From Diprion similis (Eukaryota; Arthropoda; Insecta; Hymenoptera; Diprionidae): 64,000 bases of DNA. Below the pieces are notes generated by a model. That model worked only from the letters and a program-made list of their open reading frames with translations. It was not told the origin of the DNA and did not search any database. The stretch covers positions 24,698,001 to 24,762,000 of the forward strand of contig NC_060110.1 in NCBI RefSeq assembly GCF_021155765.1, read 5' to 3'. How positions within the stretch are numbered: position 1 is the first letter of the stretch; the number at the start of each line of letters is the position of its first letter. Of the stretch, positions 26,420 to 38,795 are shown one piece after another. The position numbers and the translations under genes were made by a program.

Positions 26420-29400
26420 TCAAACTGGAGAGCATGTTACATACGGAATTTTCACTGTTGGTTGCAAAAATAGATAATATATTATCATGGCAGTAATGCC
26501 GATGAAAAACAGAATCATGGCAAGAATACTAGACGCGTCTAAAATCAAATAGTTTTCGACGGGCGGGCTGCCGAAATATATAAAAAGTACGAGCATAGCT
26601 CCATTTTGCACTATTGTGAGCGCGTAGTAAACGCAGTACATTGAGAAAGTGGATCCTTCTTTCAAAATGACTGCAGTGAACATGTAGACCACAGCTAAGA
26701 TGGCTGAAAAAAGTGCAGTCTCCAGCAATTCTAGCCTTGTTGTTTCGTAAGATTCAGATTTTGTCTGATCGGGACAAAAGTCAAGCACTCCTTTCTTCTG
26801 CACGTATATCCACGTAGTCCATCCTATCCAGTTGACCGTGCAAGCGAGCAATGTGTATAATGGCCAGTTGCTCGCTGTAATGGCGACTATGAGGATCCGA
26901 GAACCTTGGAAATGAATAATCGATTTATCGTACAAAATACGGTTGAAAGTCCAGTTTCATCTCGAAAAGATTCATCGATATTCTTACCAATTGTACAACA
27001 GTACCACAGGAACATGAAAACCTCTCCGGTTTTAGTTATCCGAAGCTTGCCCGTTTTGGACAAGCGTACCGCGCAATGATATGTTTTCATTGCCAAGCCC
27101 AGGCAAATCACGGTAATACACCAGGTGCATATCTTCCACGGAGATACTGTAAAATTGAACATCAGTCGGTAGGATTTGGGAGAATCGGAAGAGTCAAGAT
27201 CACGTCAATCTTTGTAATTTAGACGGTAGGATGAGAAAAGTAAACGGTAAATTTCAGCATTACAGTCAGTGGAAAGCGCATCAATCAGGAATGCCACGAA
27301 GCTTTCAAACGCAAACCATACCTGTCGAATCCAAGCCCTGATCGAAGAAAAGCGTCAGTTGTAGAATGAGCTGCGGTGCCGTGGACAGAAAACTCCTGAC
27401 GATGTTAAGCAGCGCTAGATTTGCATTGTCTCTGATCATCGCTTTGTACCAACCATCTTGCGAGTCCAAATTTCCCTTCGCCGCGTACATTCGGACGGCT
27501 AATGCATGACACAGGCGGCGTACGCATCGTAAGAGCACATCCAGTTGAAAAAGAACAGCCAACCAGAACGGTACCTTCAGGTTGGCTAGTTCCGCCAACC
27601 GGCTTCTTTTCTTAGCTTTATTTTCCGCCTTCGTAGTTGACGTTTCCTGGTAAAGGGAAATTATTTTCAATACGGAGAATGCAATTATTTATAAAAATTC
27701 ATTACTCTCGGTCAGACATTGAAATTGATAGGCACTTCTTGTAAAATTGTCACAATATGTACGAAACGCGCATGCAAAGAGAAATTATAGGTGTTTTATA
27801 AATTCCACTGCAACACGGTAACATATATACAAACAACTTTCATAATTTTTTTAATATTAGAAATTTGGAAAAGTCATTCAGCGATTAATCCTTGATTAAG
27901 ACATGCATGTTTTCGATCACCGCTGTCATGCACGCTGGTTTAGTTTTCACCCAGAGCGACCCTCAAACTGTTGTACCTTGCCAACTATTAATGATACGAT
28001 AACAGAAGTATCACTTGAAGTTTTGAGATGGTATTCAAATTCATTGTCAGTACTAAAATCGGTTATAAAATCAAAATTCCAAGCGAAATTTTATCGGTAG
28101 TACCAACGTACGAAGCTATGACAATTTCTCCATTTTACCGCGACAGTGGAAGTATTATTCGAATGAATGATGTCATATTTCATTTTTCATCGTCAGCGAT
28201 AACTGGTGGGTTCCGTCCAAATTCCAAACTAAAAATGAACTTACACTTGACGCTAAGATTTTACACAAATTATTTTTCATTCATTTGTAATCTATTCGGG
28301 GGGTGGCTCGTTCGAAATTTGAAAATGACTGTTTCAAGGACCACCCTAATAAATATAATGATAAATACAATCGTTTTCATACCTTAACATGGTAAAAAAT
28401 TGAAAGTGAAAATAACGTCAAAAACCAGTAAATTTTATAACAACCATTGGCTCGTAATTTTGAATGTGAATAGAAAATTTAATTACTATACTGTGTGAAA
28501 TTAATCCTCGAATTATCAGTCTGGGATACTGTGACTAATCTAGAAAATTAATCATATTTACATGAAATACCTACGCAAAAGTAAATCCAATAGTGTTCTA
28601 CGGATAACGACCGAAAACTCGTATTTTTACAAACACGTAGGGTATAAGGTGAAAAACGCCATAATCCATTTTATAGAAATTCAATGTGTGATAGGCAAGG
28701 TATATAAAAAACCAAAATATACAATCGTTAGAATCATCTGAACGTTTTTTTTAATACGTTGAATGGAATATTGCATCATAACTTTAAAATTGTGAATATG
28801 TACACAGAAAAACAATTAAATCAAGTTCAGTATTTTCATCGTGATCCAATGACTTTCGTTGCAACACGCAATGCATTTTCCTACGTTGTGAAACAACTTC
28901 AATTATTTTATAACGTACAAATTTCTTGGAAATGTATCGAGCATCACCTTTGATTAGATAAGCATATGTAGGTACTATCAGTAAGGCTGCATCGGTCATC
29001 AACATAAATAGATATTGCATCAGAAATTTGCGCATTCTCTTCCCAAAAGCAAAATCGTGACTCACCACCTCGCAGTACAACATTTTCGCACTGATCCCGG
29101 TGACCGATGCCGACGTCAGTATTATCAACACGATCATAAAAATTAGGTATTCCTTCTTAGCGGATGTCCAATAGTCGATCCCAAGGCGAATGTTGCCGGT
29201 GACGAATATAAAATAGCTTACAACGGACCAGGCGTTGCACGCTAGGGTAAAATTCGAAACGTTGGGTATATTCTCAATGGAGTCATCGTTTGAACTTGCA
29301 TTTTCTGTTTTTATCTTGGATACGAGAGGGTTGCTCTCGCGTGAAATTTGTAGATCAACTAGTTTTGAATTCGCACTACTTTCACCCTCGTCGTTGACGC

Positions 29401-29494
29401 CGTCCATTTCCATTGTCACTGCAGTACTATTCAATTTTACACAGTTATCCGCGTCTCCTTGTAACTCCATTTTGAATTGTTGTTGCACGTTCAT
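26420..29494 (-). CDS. XK-related (XKR) multi-pass membrane protein, copy 1
   Basis: Four exons on the minus strand: 28919-29494, 27322-27646, 26988-27146 and 26420-26904, with intron phases 0, 1 and 1. They total 1545 nt, or 514 residues. The N-terminal ~85 residues are hydrophilic; about eight to ten hydrophobic helices follow. XK-family signatures are the FLSTAPQLILQL segment in exon 2 (equivalent to the family's EAAPQ/ESAPQ motif), the SNWPLYTLLACTVNWIGW block and the final FFIGITAMIIYYLF helix. XK-family proteins include CED-8 and XKR8, which after caspase cleavage scramble phosphatidylserine at the plasma membrane; others have unknown roles. The start is the first ATG after an upstream in-frame stop. 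Compared with copy 2, exon 1 is longer and the acidic positions in its helices are less conserved. A dead LINE lies about 55 bases after the stop codon. Confidence 0.88.
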
Positions 29495-30525
29495 TTCTAA
29501 TTGTTGTCGCACCACGATTTTAAACGCTTATAGTACGTCCGTTTTAATCGCTTTTTGTAAGTCCATCCCAATTCACTTATCTGATATATTGGAGTATGGT
29601 AGCATAATCGATCGCGGATCAATCTCATGCTATACTGTATAACACTGTATTACACAAACTGTATTACAGAAGCTTGTCTGACGGTTGCTACGCTGTAAGT
29701 AAAGCCGAACCGCAATAAGCCGGCTGATATATACCACAACATACTTACACAACGGTTCTGCTATCTGGTGGGAGGATGTTTCTGCGAAATGCTAATAAAA
29801 GCGCCTGACGCAACCGATTTAAATTTTCTCCGATTTGATTTTTTTTAATGTTCTATTCGATGTTATTCGTTGTGTATTCCAAATTTAATATAAATAATAA
29901 CTCGATAACGTATCTTTCGTTTCGTTGAGTCGGTCCGTGATCAGTTTATTTTTTATATATATTTCCCAACAGGGTCGTCAAAAATTGTTGAAGATTTTGA
30001 TATAGGCGTAGATATAGTTTATACATGAACTGAAACAAAAATATTATATATACTGCAGATTTTCGTGAATTAAATAACTTGGCCAAGTTTGAATCTATCG
30101 TCCTCTCTATACGTCACGTCTATGAACCGACTGATTAGCTGAGCGTATTCACCGTTCAGCTAAGCCTCATACTCTGTGTACATATACATATCGTCACAAC
30201 ATTTGCGGTATGAAAGTATAAATATTTAATTTTCTTAAATTTTAACGGCAATTATAATAATCATGTATAATTAACAAACTTGTACATACATGCGCTTCGG
30301 TTTCATCGTACAAAATATTTCTGTTTTGAAAGAGAAAAGAAAATCCTTATTGTCAATCTGTATGGCAATAGGAAATGCTATTGCACGATTCATTGTTGCT
30401 AAAGTGCCGAACGAATTGTTATTTTATATGAAAATTAAGTAGAATACGCATATCCCTATAGTCGTCATGCAAATAAAAAGACCTGACATTATTGAGAGAA
30501 TGAGAAATGGATTGTTGTTATCATA
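29495..30525. other. Upstream region of XKR copy 1; no gene seen
   Basis: This region holds the presumed promoter and 5' UTR of the minus-strand XKR gene and then AT-rich sequence without recognisable coding content. Confidence 0.4.
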
Positions 30526-30600
30526 TCATCTTTGCCGTGTTGGTCGATAGAACCTATAATACATGACCATGGCAGTAAAGCCAATGACAAATAAATTTTC
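30526..30600 (-). pseudogene. Relic of a third XKR gene (end of last exon)
   Basis: The minus strand encodes FVIGFTAMVMYYRFYRPT followed by RQR and a stop. This lines up with FFIGITAMIIYYLFLQPT at the end of XKR copy 1 and with FCIGIAAMILYYVFFHPT at the end of copy 2. The frame stays open a little further upstream, but no other XKR exon is found nearby. It is therefore best read as the surviving end of a lost tandem copy. It lies between the two intact genes and in the same orientation. Confidence 0.75.
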
Positions 30601-31478
30601 GATTGATCGAAATAATTTTGTTTTTTTGATTCAACTACTGTTTTCTCTCAGATATGATACAAGTAAATACTAAAAACGAAAGTTAATCTAATAAATAATA
30701 ATAAAGATAATAAGATTATATGAGACTATACGCAATTGGTCACAGGAGTCTCTACCGTCTCTCAATCGCGTAATGGATATCCAGACGAGCGATCCCCCTG
30801 CGCTATCAGTTCAGGGGATCATAAATTGCTGAACAAGTGCCAACTTTGTAATAAAGGAAACACTGCCTCCGAAAAAGGTGCACTAACACCTTGACGCTAA
30901 CGCTGATGTAACAGTTATATTTCACCGATACTTAATTTTAAACAAATATTGGGAACAATTGCTTCACTTTCGTCCCTTGGGAGATCACTTTCGTCCCTAG
31001 GGAGAAGAAATTGACCACTCACATCCCGTAAAACTACCACGCTAAGCCCGACCACTTTTCATGCACTAGTTATAAAAACTATCGTGTGCGACAATAAGGA
31101 AGGAAAGTTGATGATCGCAACTTTCGTCCCTTATTACACAATATGCTATTCACTGTTCTTGTTCGGGATTGTGTATAGAACGAGGCTGTTAAACCCTTTT
31201 TCGCGATTTAGATACGTGGCCTCCGATATTCAATGAGGTATACGATATATAGTCGAAATCGACCAGGACACTCCCTCAATCAGTTTTCTCCTGATAATAA
31301 AACATTGCGATTGCGATGAAACTTTGAGGAATTGTTGTGCGTACACCCGCGAACCTTTCTGAATTATAAAAATGAATTTTTTATTTGTATGTCTTGTAAA
31401 CAATGTAGATCACAGCATTTTATTAAAGATTCCTGTCCAATATCCATGCATGCATTGTTTAAACAGATGCACTTGTAG
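30601..31478. repeat. Repeat-rich spacer with short direct and inverted repeats
   Basis: ACTTTCGTCCCT occurs three times (about 30969, 30990 and 31122). The first two are adjacent 21-bp direct repeats. An imperfect hairpin at about 31085-31138 pairs GTGTGCGACAATAAGG with CCCTTATTACAC around matching AAAGTTG/CAACTTT segments. It looks like remnants of one or more small non-autonomous elements. No coding sequence was recognised. Confidence 0.5.
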
Positions 31479-31930
31479 CAGTGGCGGCGTAAGACCAAAA
31501 TTTGATGTGGGCAAGATAAATTTTGCAAGGCTCTCTAGTGATGCAAGAGGTCAGGTTTTATAGATCTAAATTATTTTGTTGAAATTGTAAGATTTTTATT
31601 CATATAAATGATAATATCTTCACTGTAACCAATTTTAATAACTAACACTGAAGAAAAAAAAAAAAAACAGAAATTTACTGCTTTTAGCCTCACTGAACAT
31701 TTTAGTAATTGTGTCGTAATCTAGCTGTATCTGCTTCAATACATAAAACTTCCAAAGTGAAAAGTCTTTCCTAACCCATTGTAATTCTCAAATAATTTTT
31801 CATTAGCTTTAATTTTGAAAAAGTCCATTTAACGGAAGCTGTACTTACTGCTACTGTTAACAAAATTCATTCAACAACGAAACGCATATCTGGTGCAACA
31901 TTTTCACAAATGAAATTTATATTTGTAAAA
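31479..31930 (-). mobile_element. Decayed hAT-family DNA transposon (3' end)
   Basis: The minus strand between about 31690 and 31870 encodes the hAT C-terminal dimerisation signature (ASVKWTFSKLKLMKNYLR, then ERLFTLEVLCIEADTAR), interrupted by in-frame stops. It matches the family's SVERSFSKLKLIKxYLR block. The element ends at CAGTGGCGGCG (31479), a typical hAT terminal inverted repeat. The preceding 8 bases, ACTTGTAG, could be half of the target duplication. The opposite terminus was not found, so the 5' part is lost. It is inactive. Confidence 0.8.
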
Positions 31931-32459
31931 CTTCCGTACATAATTTAAGCTTAGATTAATTTAAAAAAAAAAAAATCTTATTATTCTGGATTCCTGAACT
32001 AAATTTGTATTTCTCAATAAATGAACATAGGATTGAAACTCATAAGATAATGTTACCGGCGACGCGTCTCTGCATCGGTACATTGTCAAACCGGCACTAC
32101 AGAAAGCTATTGTATCGGTGTGCTCGACTATGAAATCATCGTGAAGAACAGAAAACACAATCATTTTCACATACAGCAAACAACTTGATGCAGCAACAGC
32201 AAAATGCTCGCATTGACTTTTTGCTACGTCGGCGGGACTTCTAAAAAAACACCAGAATCATCGACCAATCCAAAGAGTATAGGATCTGATGTGTTTACGA
32301 ACACTGACCATCTTACTACTATGACATCATCGCAGCGAACCATTCTGAAAATATCGACTGCTTAAGACTGCCCGTTGCCTTGGAAATATACCGTAAAGTC
32401 GGCAGAGTTAATACTGACGTTTAACCCGAAGATTGCTACTTGAAATTTAATCTGTTAAA
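31931..32459. other. Spacer and presumed promoter/5' UTR of roadblock
   Basis: No coding content was recognised apart from the 5' UTR leading into the ATG at 32460. Confidence 0.4.
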
Positions 32460-32921
32460 ATGGTACGTTAATATAATTCAATGAGGAAATAAATTATGTA
32501 TCTGCAATAACTTGTTTCTCTACAGGCACAAGAAGTCGAGGAAACCATGAAGCGTATTCAATCCCACAAGGGAGTGGTTGGAACGATTGTAGTCAACTCT
32601 GAAGGTTAGCCATATCACTGTCATATGTATTTTAATATTTCACCGAAAAAAAAAAATTGTTTACTTTGAAAATCAATTAAAATTATGTTAAACGAGATAA
32701 TTATTATAGGAATTCCAATAAAATCGACGTTAGACAACACGACAACAATTCAATATGCAGGGTTGATTAGTCAGCTTTCCGACAAAGCTCGTTCAGTGGT
32801 ACGTGATCTGGATCCCACTAATGATCTCACTTTCTTGCGAATTCGAAGCAAGAAGCATGAGGTGATGGTCGCCCCGGACAAAGAATTCATACTTATAGTT
32901 GTGCAAAATCCTGTCGATTGA
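32460..32921 (+). CDS. robl: Dynein light chain roadblock (DYNLRB/LC7)
   Basis: Three exons: 32460-32462 (only the ATG), 32526-32604 and 32710-32921. They sum to 294 nt, or 97 residues, against 96 in vertebrate DYNLRB1. The protein is a single roadblock/LC7 domain: [17 protein letters not shown], then [15 protein letters not shown], then [17 protein letters not shown] and the final FILIVVQNP. All are diagnostic. It forms homodimers that bind the dynein intermediate chain in cytoplasmic, axonemal and IFT dynein. The first coding exon is just the initiator codon, ending at ATG|GTACGT. A poly(A) signal AATAAA lies at 33227-33232. It is transcribed opposite to the flanking XKR genes. Confidence 0.96.
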
Positions 32922-34841
32922 CATAACAAACAATTTCTGCGCTCCATTTGCGTCTTGCATGCAATTTTGTAATACGAAACTTATATCAGCAACAGCTGCT
33001 GTAATTAGACACTAAAGCTTAATTTAACTGTGAGCACGCTGCTATAAATTTAAACTGTTCTTCTCATCATCTCGCGTTTTCTATTGCTCTTGTCAAACTG
33101 TTGGCACAATTTTAAATAATTTATATAGATTAATTGTCCATTATGTATTGTTTCTAATTTATTTCAATGTAAGAAAATGTTGGTGAGTTTAAAATTGTTG
33201 AGTGTATGTCGACGATATTTGATATAAATAAAGTTTATTATAAATACATTTGTTGTTATTTGCGTAATGACTTTGAGTATATATCAAAACGACATGCACT
33301 TACAGTAACGATATATTTACAATTCACTAGATTGTTTAACATTGGGTAGGGAATAAAGTTTCCTCAAAATTGACCAATATTTGAGCTTTGAAATGCAATG
33401 GAGATACAAATTATAAATTCCCGTGTTAGTAATAAGTTAGAACTGTTTCAACGTTTAAGGTATCCATTCACATTACGATATTGTGAAAAATGACCTATTA
33501 TGGGATTTTGTCATATGAGCTGGACTATATTTTATGTAAGTCACAAGTAAAATATCACTGAAGAAAAATAAATCAGATCAACAAACAGAAAAAACAATCT
33601 GCTAACATTGAAATGCAATTGGGTATCAATTCTACCCATATGAATGATTGTACGAATAAGGCATACTTCACTATATTGTAAACAGTTTGCAGGAACTTGA
33701 TAGTCCAAGTATTTATACTACTATCATTCTCCTCACACAAGATTATTTGTATAACATATATATATACATAGGTTCACGGAAGGAGCACGTATGCCAGCCT
33801 TCTCCTTAATCTATCAATTTTCTACCATCCCATCTTCGTACCACTTTCTGAAAAAGGATATACTTTTATAACTAGAACTCATTCGGAACAGCTTTAGGTT
33901 TGCATGTTTCTATGGGTTTCAAAATTTTGGTTCATGGAAAGAAACGAATAATGTTTCTTCAAAAATAATTCTAAAATAAATAATGTATGTGTAATCGCAA
34001 AAAGAATCTAATTAGAGCTGCCCTATCTATGTATATAAGAACATACGTCACATTGTTGATTCGAATACTGTAAATTTGATTCACTGTAAAGTGAGGGTGA
34101 TTTAAGTTTCGAAGTTTATTTTCTAGGTGTTCATAACGGTTTTTAAACTGAATTCTTTTTCAGTCTAACTATCATGCCATCAAGTTATCTAATACCAATC
34201 ATTTGGGTATATTGTTCGATTGTGAGATTAGACTCCATTGGAGTACACGAAGAAAATTGATAGAAATTAGATATGCTTATTTTAACAAATATTTCTGAAA
34301 CCACATTTTCAAATGATTTGATGGATGGGTGGCGATAGAACTAAAACTATATTGGATTATAATTCACGCGTTTGCTGGGGCATGTATTACCGATGATACA
34401 TGCCTTGTCTAATTGTAAATAATATACAGTCCAAAATACGCTGCAGCAAACGTGTTGAATAATAAAATAAGGAAACAAGAGATTCTTCAATAATACTACG
34501 GCTACTGTATCGGCCAATGAACTGTTTTCCTTATTAGAAATTCAGAACATATCACACAAAAATTCGCAATATCTTACCGTTATTAAATTCTTCAAAAATA
34601 TAGTACATCAGTATACTAGGTAGAGTACTAATTTTTAAAGTATATGTATAACTAGATTTATATAACTACCTTAGGGAGCTGTTATACAACCCTCTTCATC
34701 AACTAGTATTTGTTCGTGGGATTTTGATTTGTTCAAAGGAACTTTTTATCAATGAGTCAAAATGATCCATGCTAAACGTTATAGTTATATTGACCGTCCT
34801 GAATATCAATCGTTATGAAAGCAATAGGTAATTACTAGGAG
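32922..34841. other. roadblock 3' UTR and spacer
   Basis: The roadblock 3' UTR runs to about 33.25 kb. The rest is AT-rich with short TA runs near 33.76 kb; no gene was recognised. Confidence 0.45.
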
Positions 34842-35109
34842 ATTTAGAATGCCCCAGCTCTAGCAAATGCGAAACGTGATAAATGGCCATATCACAGACT
34901 TGCAAATTTTATGATAATTTGCCGAGAAAATCAAAAAAATTCTATGTTGAAATATGTACTACATAAATAGATAATCATTCGGAAATTTAGAATGCCGCAG
35001 CTCGAACGAATGCGAAACGTGATAGATGGGCATATCACAGACTTACAAATTTTATGATAATCTGACGAGAAAAGTAAAAAAATTCTATGCTTGAAATATG
35101 TACATAAAC
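34842..35109. repeat. Imperfect direct repeat, two ~125-bp copies, period 143
   Basis: Copy one (34842 to about 34967) and copy two (34985 to about 35109) share TTTAGAATGCC, CAGCTC, ATGCGAAACGTGATA and CATATCACAGACTT, and end in GAAATATGTAC. They differ by scattered substitutions and small gaps. The unit lies just 3' of XKR copy 2 and is older than the 80-bp duplication at 21 kb. Confidence 0.85.
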
Positions 35110-35234
35110 ATGTGTTTAGGCAGAGAGAAATACAGAGAGATTTTCGAAGTGTGACGCGTACATACTATATCAAATAGATTCCACGGTACAGAGAATAAGA
35201 TCAATGAGAAATGAATGCTACTATGAGTAATGTG

Positions 35235-37277
35235 TCAACTGACTGCAGTGACTTGTTCAGGGGGGGAGTTTTTGCGTTTTGTTGTAGGATGAAAAAACAC
35301 GTAGTAAAGAATCATAGCTGCGATACCTATACAAAATGGCACGGTACAAAGAATGATCAAAAATTCGAAGTACCAGCGATCTCGAATCTCCTGCTCTGCT
35401 TCGGTAGCCCATAAAGCTGCGGCAGCCCCGTTCTCCACCGAGCATAATGCATAGTAAAATAAGTGTCTCACAAAAGTATGACCATCAGTTGGATTTAGGT
35501 ACGTGAATACATAAACGGTGCCTAGTACGGCGGCAAAAAGTGCAGATCTTATTCTTTCGAGTACTGTCAACGGAGAGAGTGGTGAGTTATTTACGTCGCG
35601 GCAAAATTCTGCTGCTCCTCCAGGCTCTGTGGCCAACCAGGTAGTCATGATGATCCAATGACAAGCACAGGCTAGCCCTGTGTATAAGGGCTGCATGCTT
35701 GCAACAACGCTGATTGATAAGATGCGTGACACTGCAAGTTGAATTGAATAAGTGTTAGAATTGCGATTTTTACGAATTCAGGTTACTGCACTAGTATTTT
35801 TAATTGCACATTTGTGTAAAATATATGAATGTTGATAATTAATGTTTTTCCCATGTCTCTCGGCTATTGTTTACTCAAATAAAAGCACACGACTATTTAC
35901 AACAGCTCTTTCGTTAGCTGTATGAATTTTGTTCTATATTTCTTACCCTCTATATTGCACAAAAATTACAAGCATGGCAAAAAAAAATTTATAAAAATGA
36001 TATCATAAACTCAACAAACTGTCAATTTTAAAAGTATACCAAACTTACGAAAACAAAAACAGAGAACAAAGAACTCTCCAACGATACTCTTTCATTGGTT
36101 TTTAATATTTATATTGAAAAAGACTTTCAGAAATCATTTCATCCACCCACCTTCTCTTCGAACCAATATCAATTTTAGGAAATCATATTTACCAGTAACA
36201 CAGAAATGCCACAAGAATTGAAGAATTGTTCCAACGCGGTCAATGTTTTCTTTGTCATGTTGAGCCAAACGGATTGTTCGATGATAACTCGCCATGGACC
36301 AACCCATACTGGCAAGGGAGCTGCACACGCTGCCTATCTGCAATACTGCAGATTTGAAAAGAAAATAAGAATCAAAGGTAACTCGGAGTGTAACATGAAA
36401 AAGTGTCGGTATAATAATAAGTTCATCTAAATAGATGATACATCGATGCTACATCTCTGCACGACATGTATCTATACGTACCTTGAAAAATCAATTCAGA
36501 TTTATGAGCGTCTTTAATCAGAATGGTAAGTTGAAGGATTTGCTGAGGTGCAGCCTCGAGGAAACATTCAAAAACTCTGAGCAGTGCGACATTCTGATCT
36601 TCCTTAATCATTTTTAGATAATATCGCCGTTGTCCGACTAGGTCCCCAGCTTTTTCGCACCTTCGCGCTTTCAACGCGTATCTAAGACTATCCCAATAAC
36701 GGAGAACTGGGGCAAATTGAAACAAAATCACCAAGATACACCACGTCTTCCGCCTTGCAGCCCTAGTGGTTGCCGTTATCATACCTCCTTGCTTCCCATC
36801 CTCTTGGACAGGGATTAGGCCAAGCTATAAACAAACATAAGAACAAATAACAGAGGTTTTTAAAGATGACTGGTAGACCATATATGCAGCTATATCCACC
36901 TGGCGGTCCTGGTAATTCATTCTGAAGCTGATGAACGTATTCACAAATGTCGGAAAAATGATGAACACGATAGTCCAAGCAAAATACGTTATTTTGTCAA
37001 AGATCAGATATCGAGCAGCTAAGTAAATGTCAGCTCCGATATCGAAAATATGTGTAACGATAGAGAAACTCAGGAATATTATGTCCCAGCGTGTTACGCT
37101 GGCACTCTCTTCTGGTCTGTCGATTTCATCGTCGTACTCGATGCAAGTCTCTGGATTGTCAGTGTTCTCAGCACAGTTGTTGCCTAACCTCCCTTGCAAA
37201 CTTTCCACACCTTTGCGTGTCCTCTTGGCCTCATGGATGCGCACCGGTGACAGCATGTTCAAGTGAATTCCACGCAT
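35235..37277 (-). CDS. XK-related (XKR) multi-pass membrane protein, copy 2
   Basis: Four exons on the minus strand: 36900-37277, 36482-36824, 36193-36345 and 35235-35731. Intron phases are 0, 1 and 1, as in copy 1. They total 1371 nt, or 456 residues, close to typical XKR length. The ~60-residue N-terminal tail is charged. It is followed by WDIIFLSFSIVTHIFDIGAD, the canonical first helix with acidic residues, then PTFVNTFISFRMNYQD and ECFLEAAPQQILQL (the family motif). MQPLYTGLACACHW and FCIGIAAMILYYVF come near the end. It retains more family-consensus residues than copy 1. The role is probably in phospholipid scrambling or a related membrane function; the caspase site that defines XKR8/CED-8 activation was not identified. 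The start is ATG at 37277. It arose by tandem duplication with copy 1. Confidence 0.9.
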
Positions 37278-38795
37278 TTGTTCGAATTATAATAATATAT
37301 TTATACTAATTGAAAAAAAATTTTTGCACTGAATTACTCTGAATACCAGACGTTTCGCTTTTAGCTAGCCACCCCTTTTTCTGTCCCCTCTCCCCCTCGG
37401 CGCCCACGTTTTACCAGAAGCGATGTATTACTGTGACAGATCAAAATTAGATCGAAAAAATGTCAAGGTCTTTTATCTTTGAAACGTCTCCGGGTGGAGT
37501 ATTTTGACAATCATTTTACACCAGCATTGGTATTACGTATTCGCAAAAAAGTACAATTTCCTTCGATGTTTTTTAGTTTACATCCAGCTGATAAAATGAT
37601 GATATACCAATAACTGCAATAAATCATCTTGTCGAGGCACTGATTCCACACCTTTCCTTCTCATTGTATCCATTATTTGGCCACAATACACACCAGTGCA
37701 ACATCAAAAAGTGAACATATGCATGCCATAGGCAATATAAGTATATCAGTGCTACAGCTCACATAGATTTTTGTAAGATAAGCAGCACGTCACGCGACTC
37801 TCACGCTACTCCGTTCCTTAGCTGATGAAAAATAAAACCGGCCCGTTTCCGCTAACCACTTTCCAATATATGGCCAAAAAAATTTTATATACTTTATACC
37901 AATTTTATCTAATCCTGAGCCCTTATACTTTTCTCATATAATTTATTGTAAGGTGGAAGGTTGCAAGGACAAATGGTGCAGTTTCTACAGAACCAATTGA
38001 GGCATATCAATATGTAATGCAACGACATGCATCTGAACATTTTGCTTTAAGTTACCGACTTCTCTTTAACGAAATGGCTACTTTACAGTTCGTCAACGCT
38101 GTACAGTCACGTGAGAATTATGGCAAAATTTCATATCGTATTGCCTTCATGGAATCAGACAATCTCGAATCCTTGAACCTCGTCGTGGTCGCTATTCACT
38201 ATTCAATAATCCTATTATCAAAGCTCGCCGAAAGCCTTGACAAGATAGGAGAGGCCCGAAACGGTCAATATAACAGTTTCCTGCAATTACCAACTATTCT
38301 CTCTAGCCAACCCATTGACGTTGACTTCCATGCCGACATTCCTAATTTATTTTTTTTAACCAAATAACTAATTGAGTTCCTTATCTGAAAATATTTATTT
38401 TATCTATGCCTAAGTAAATGTACGGTACTGACTAGTTGAGTGGTTGTAATCATCATGTTCACTTCAAACAGATTATAGTCTACAGAAACGGATAGAAACC
38501 AAGATAGACACGTCGTGTACTCCATGAAATTTAGACAAAATGTTATATCGCCAGCAATGTAGGTGGAACTGATACTTCAGAAAGCCCTTGATTATCTCAA
38601 TTAAGATAAACGAAACGTTTCGCCCTGTAAGTTATACAATGGATCGATTCGTTGAAAAATAAGAAGTCCGTGGTTAGAAACATGACAACTGCAACTCCGT
38701 GTTGACAGCTCATTTTTAGAGCTGTTAAGTTGTGAAAATCGAGAGTGATAAATATTTTGTGTCAAACTTAATAACGACTGTACTGTAATAAAACA
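37278..38795. other. Spacer between XKR copy 2 and syntaxin-16
   Basis: The divergent promoters of the two flanking genes must lie here. A 116-codon open frame at 38017-38367 (+) was seen but has no recognisable similarity or flanking splice logic; see rejected items. Confidence 0.4.

Noticed and set aside
28951-28960. Alternative donor AAAG|GTGATG at the end of XKR copy 1 exon 1
   Set aside because: It leaves phase 1, which does not fit the phase-0 acceptor of the next exon; TTT|GTACGT at 28918 fits.
38017-38367. 116-codon open frame on the plus strand before syntaxin-16
   Set aside because: No similarity I recognise, no signal peptide or motif and no sign of conserved spacing. It may be a chance frame, although its length makes it worth a transcript check.
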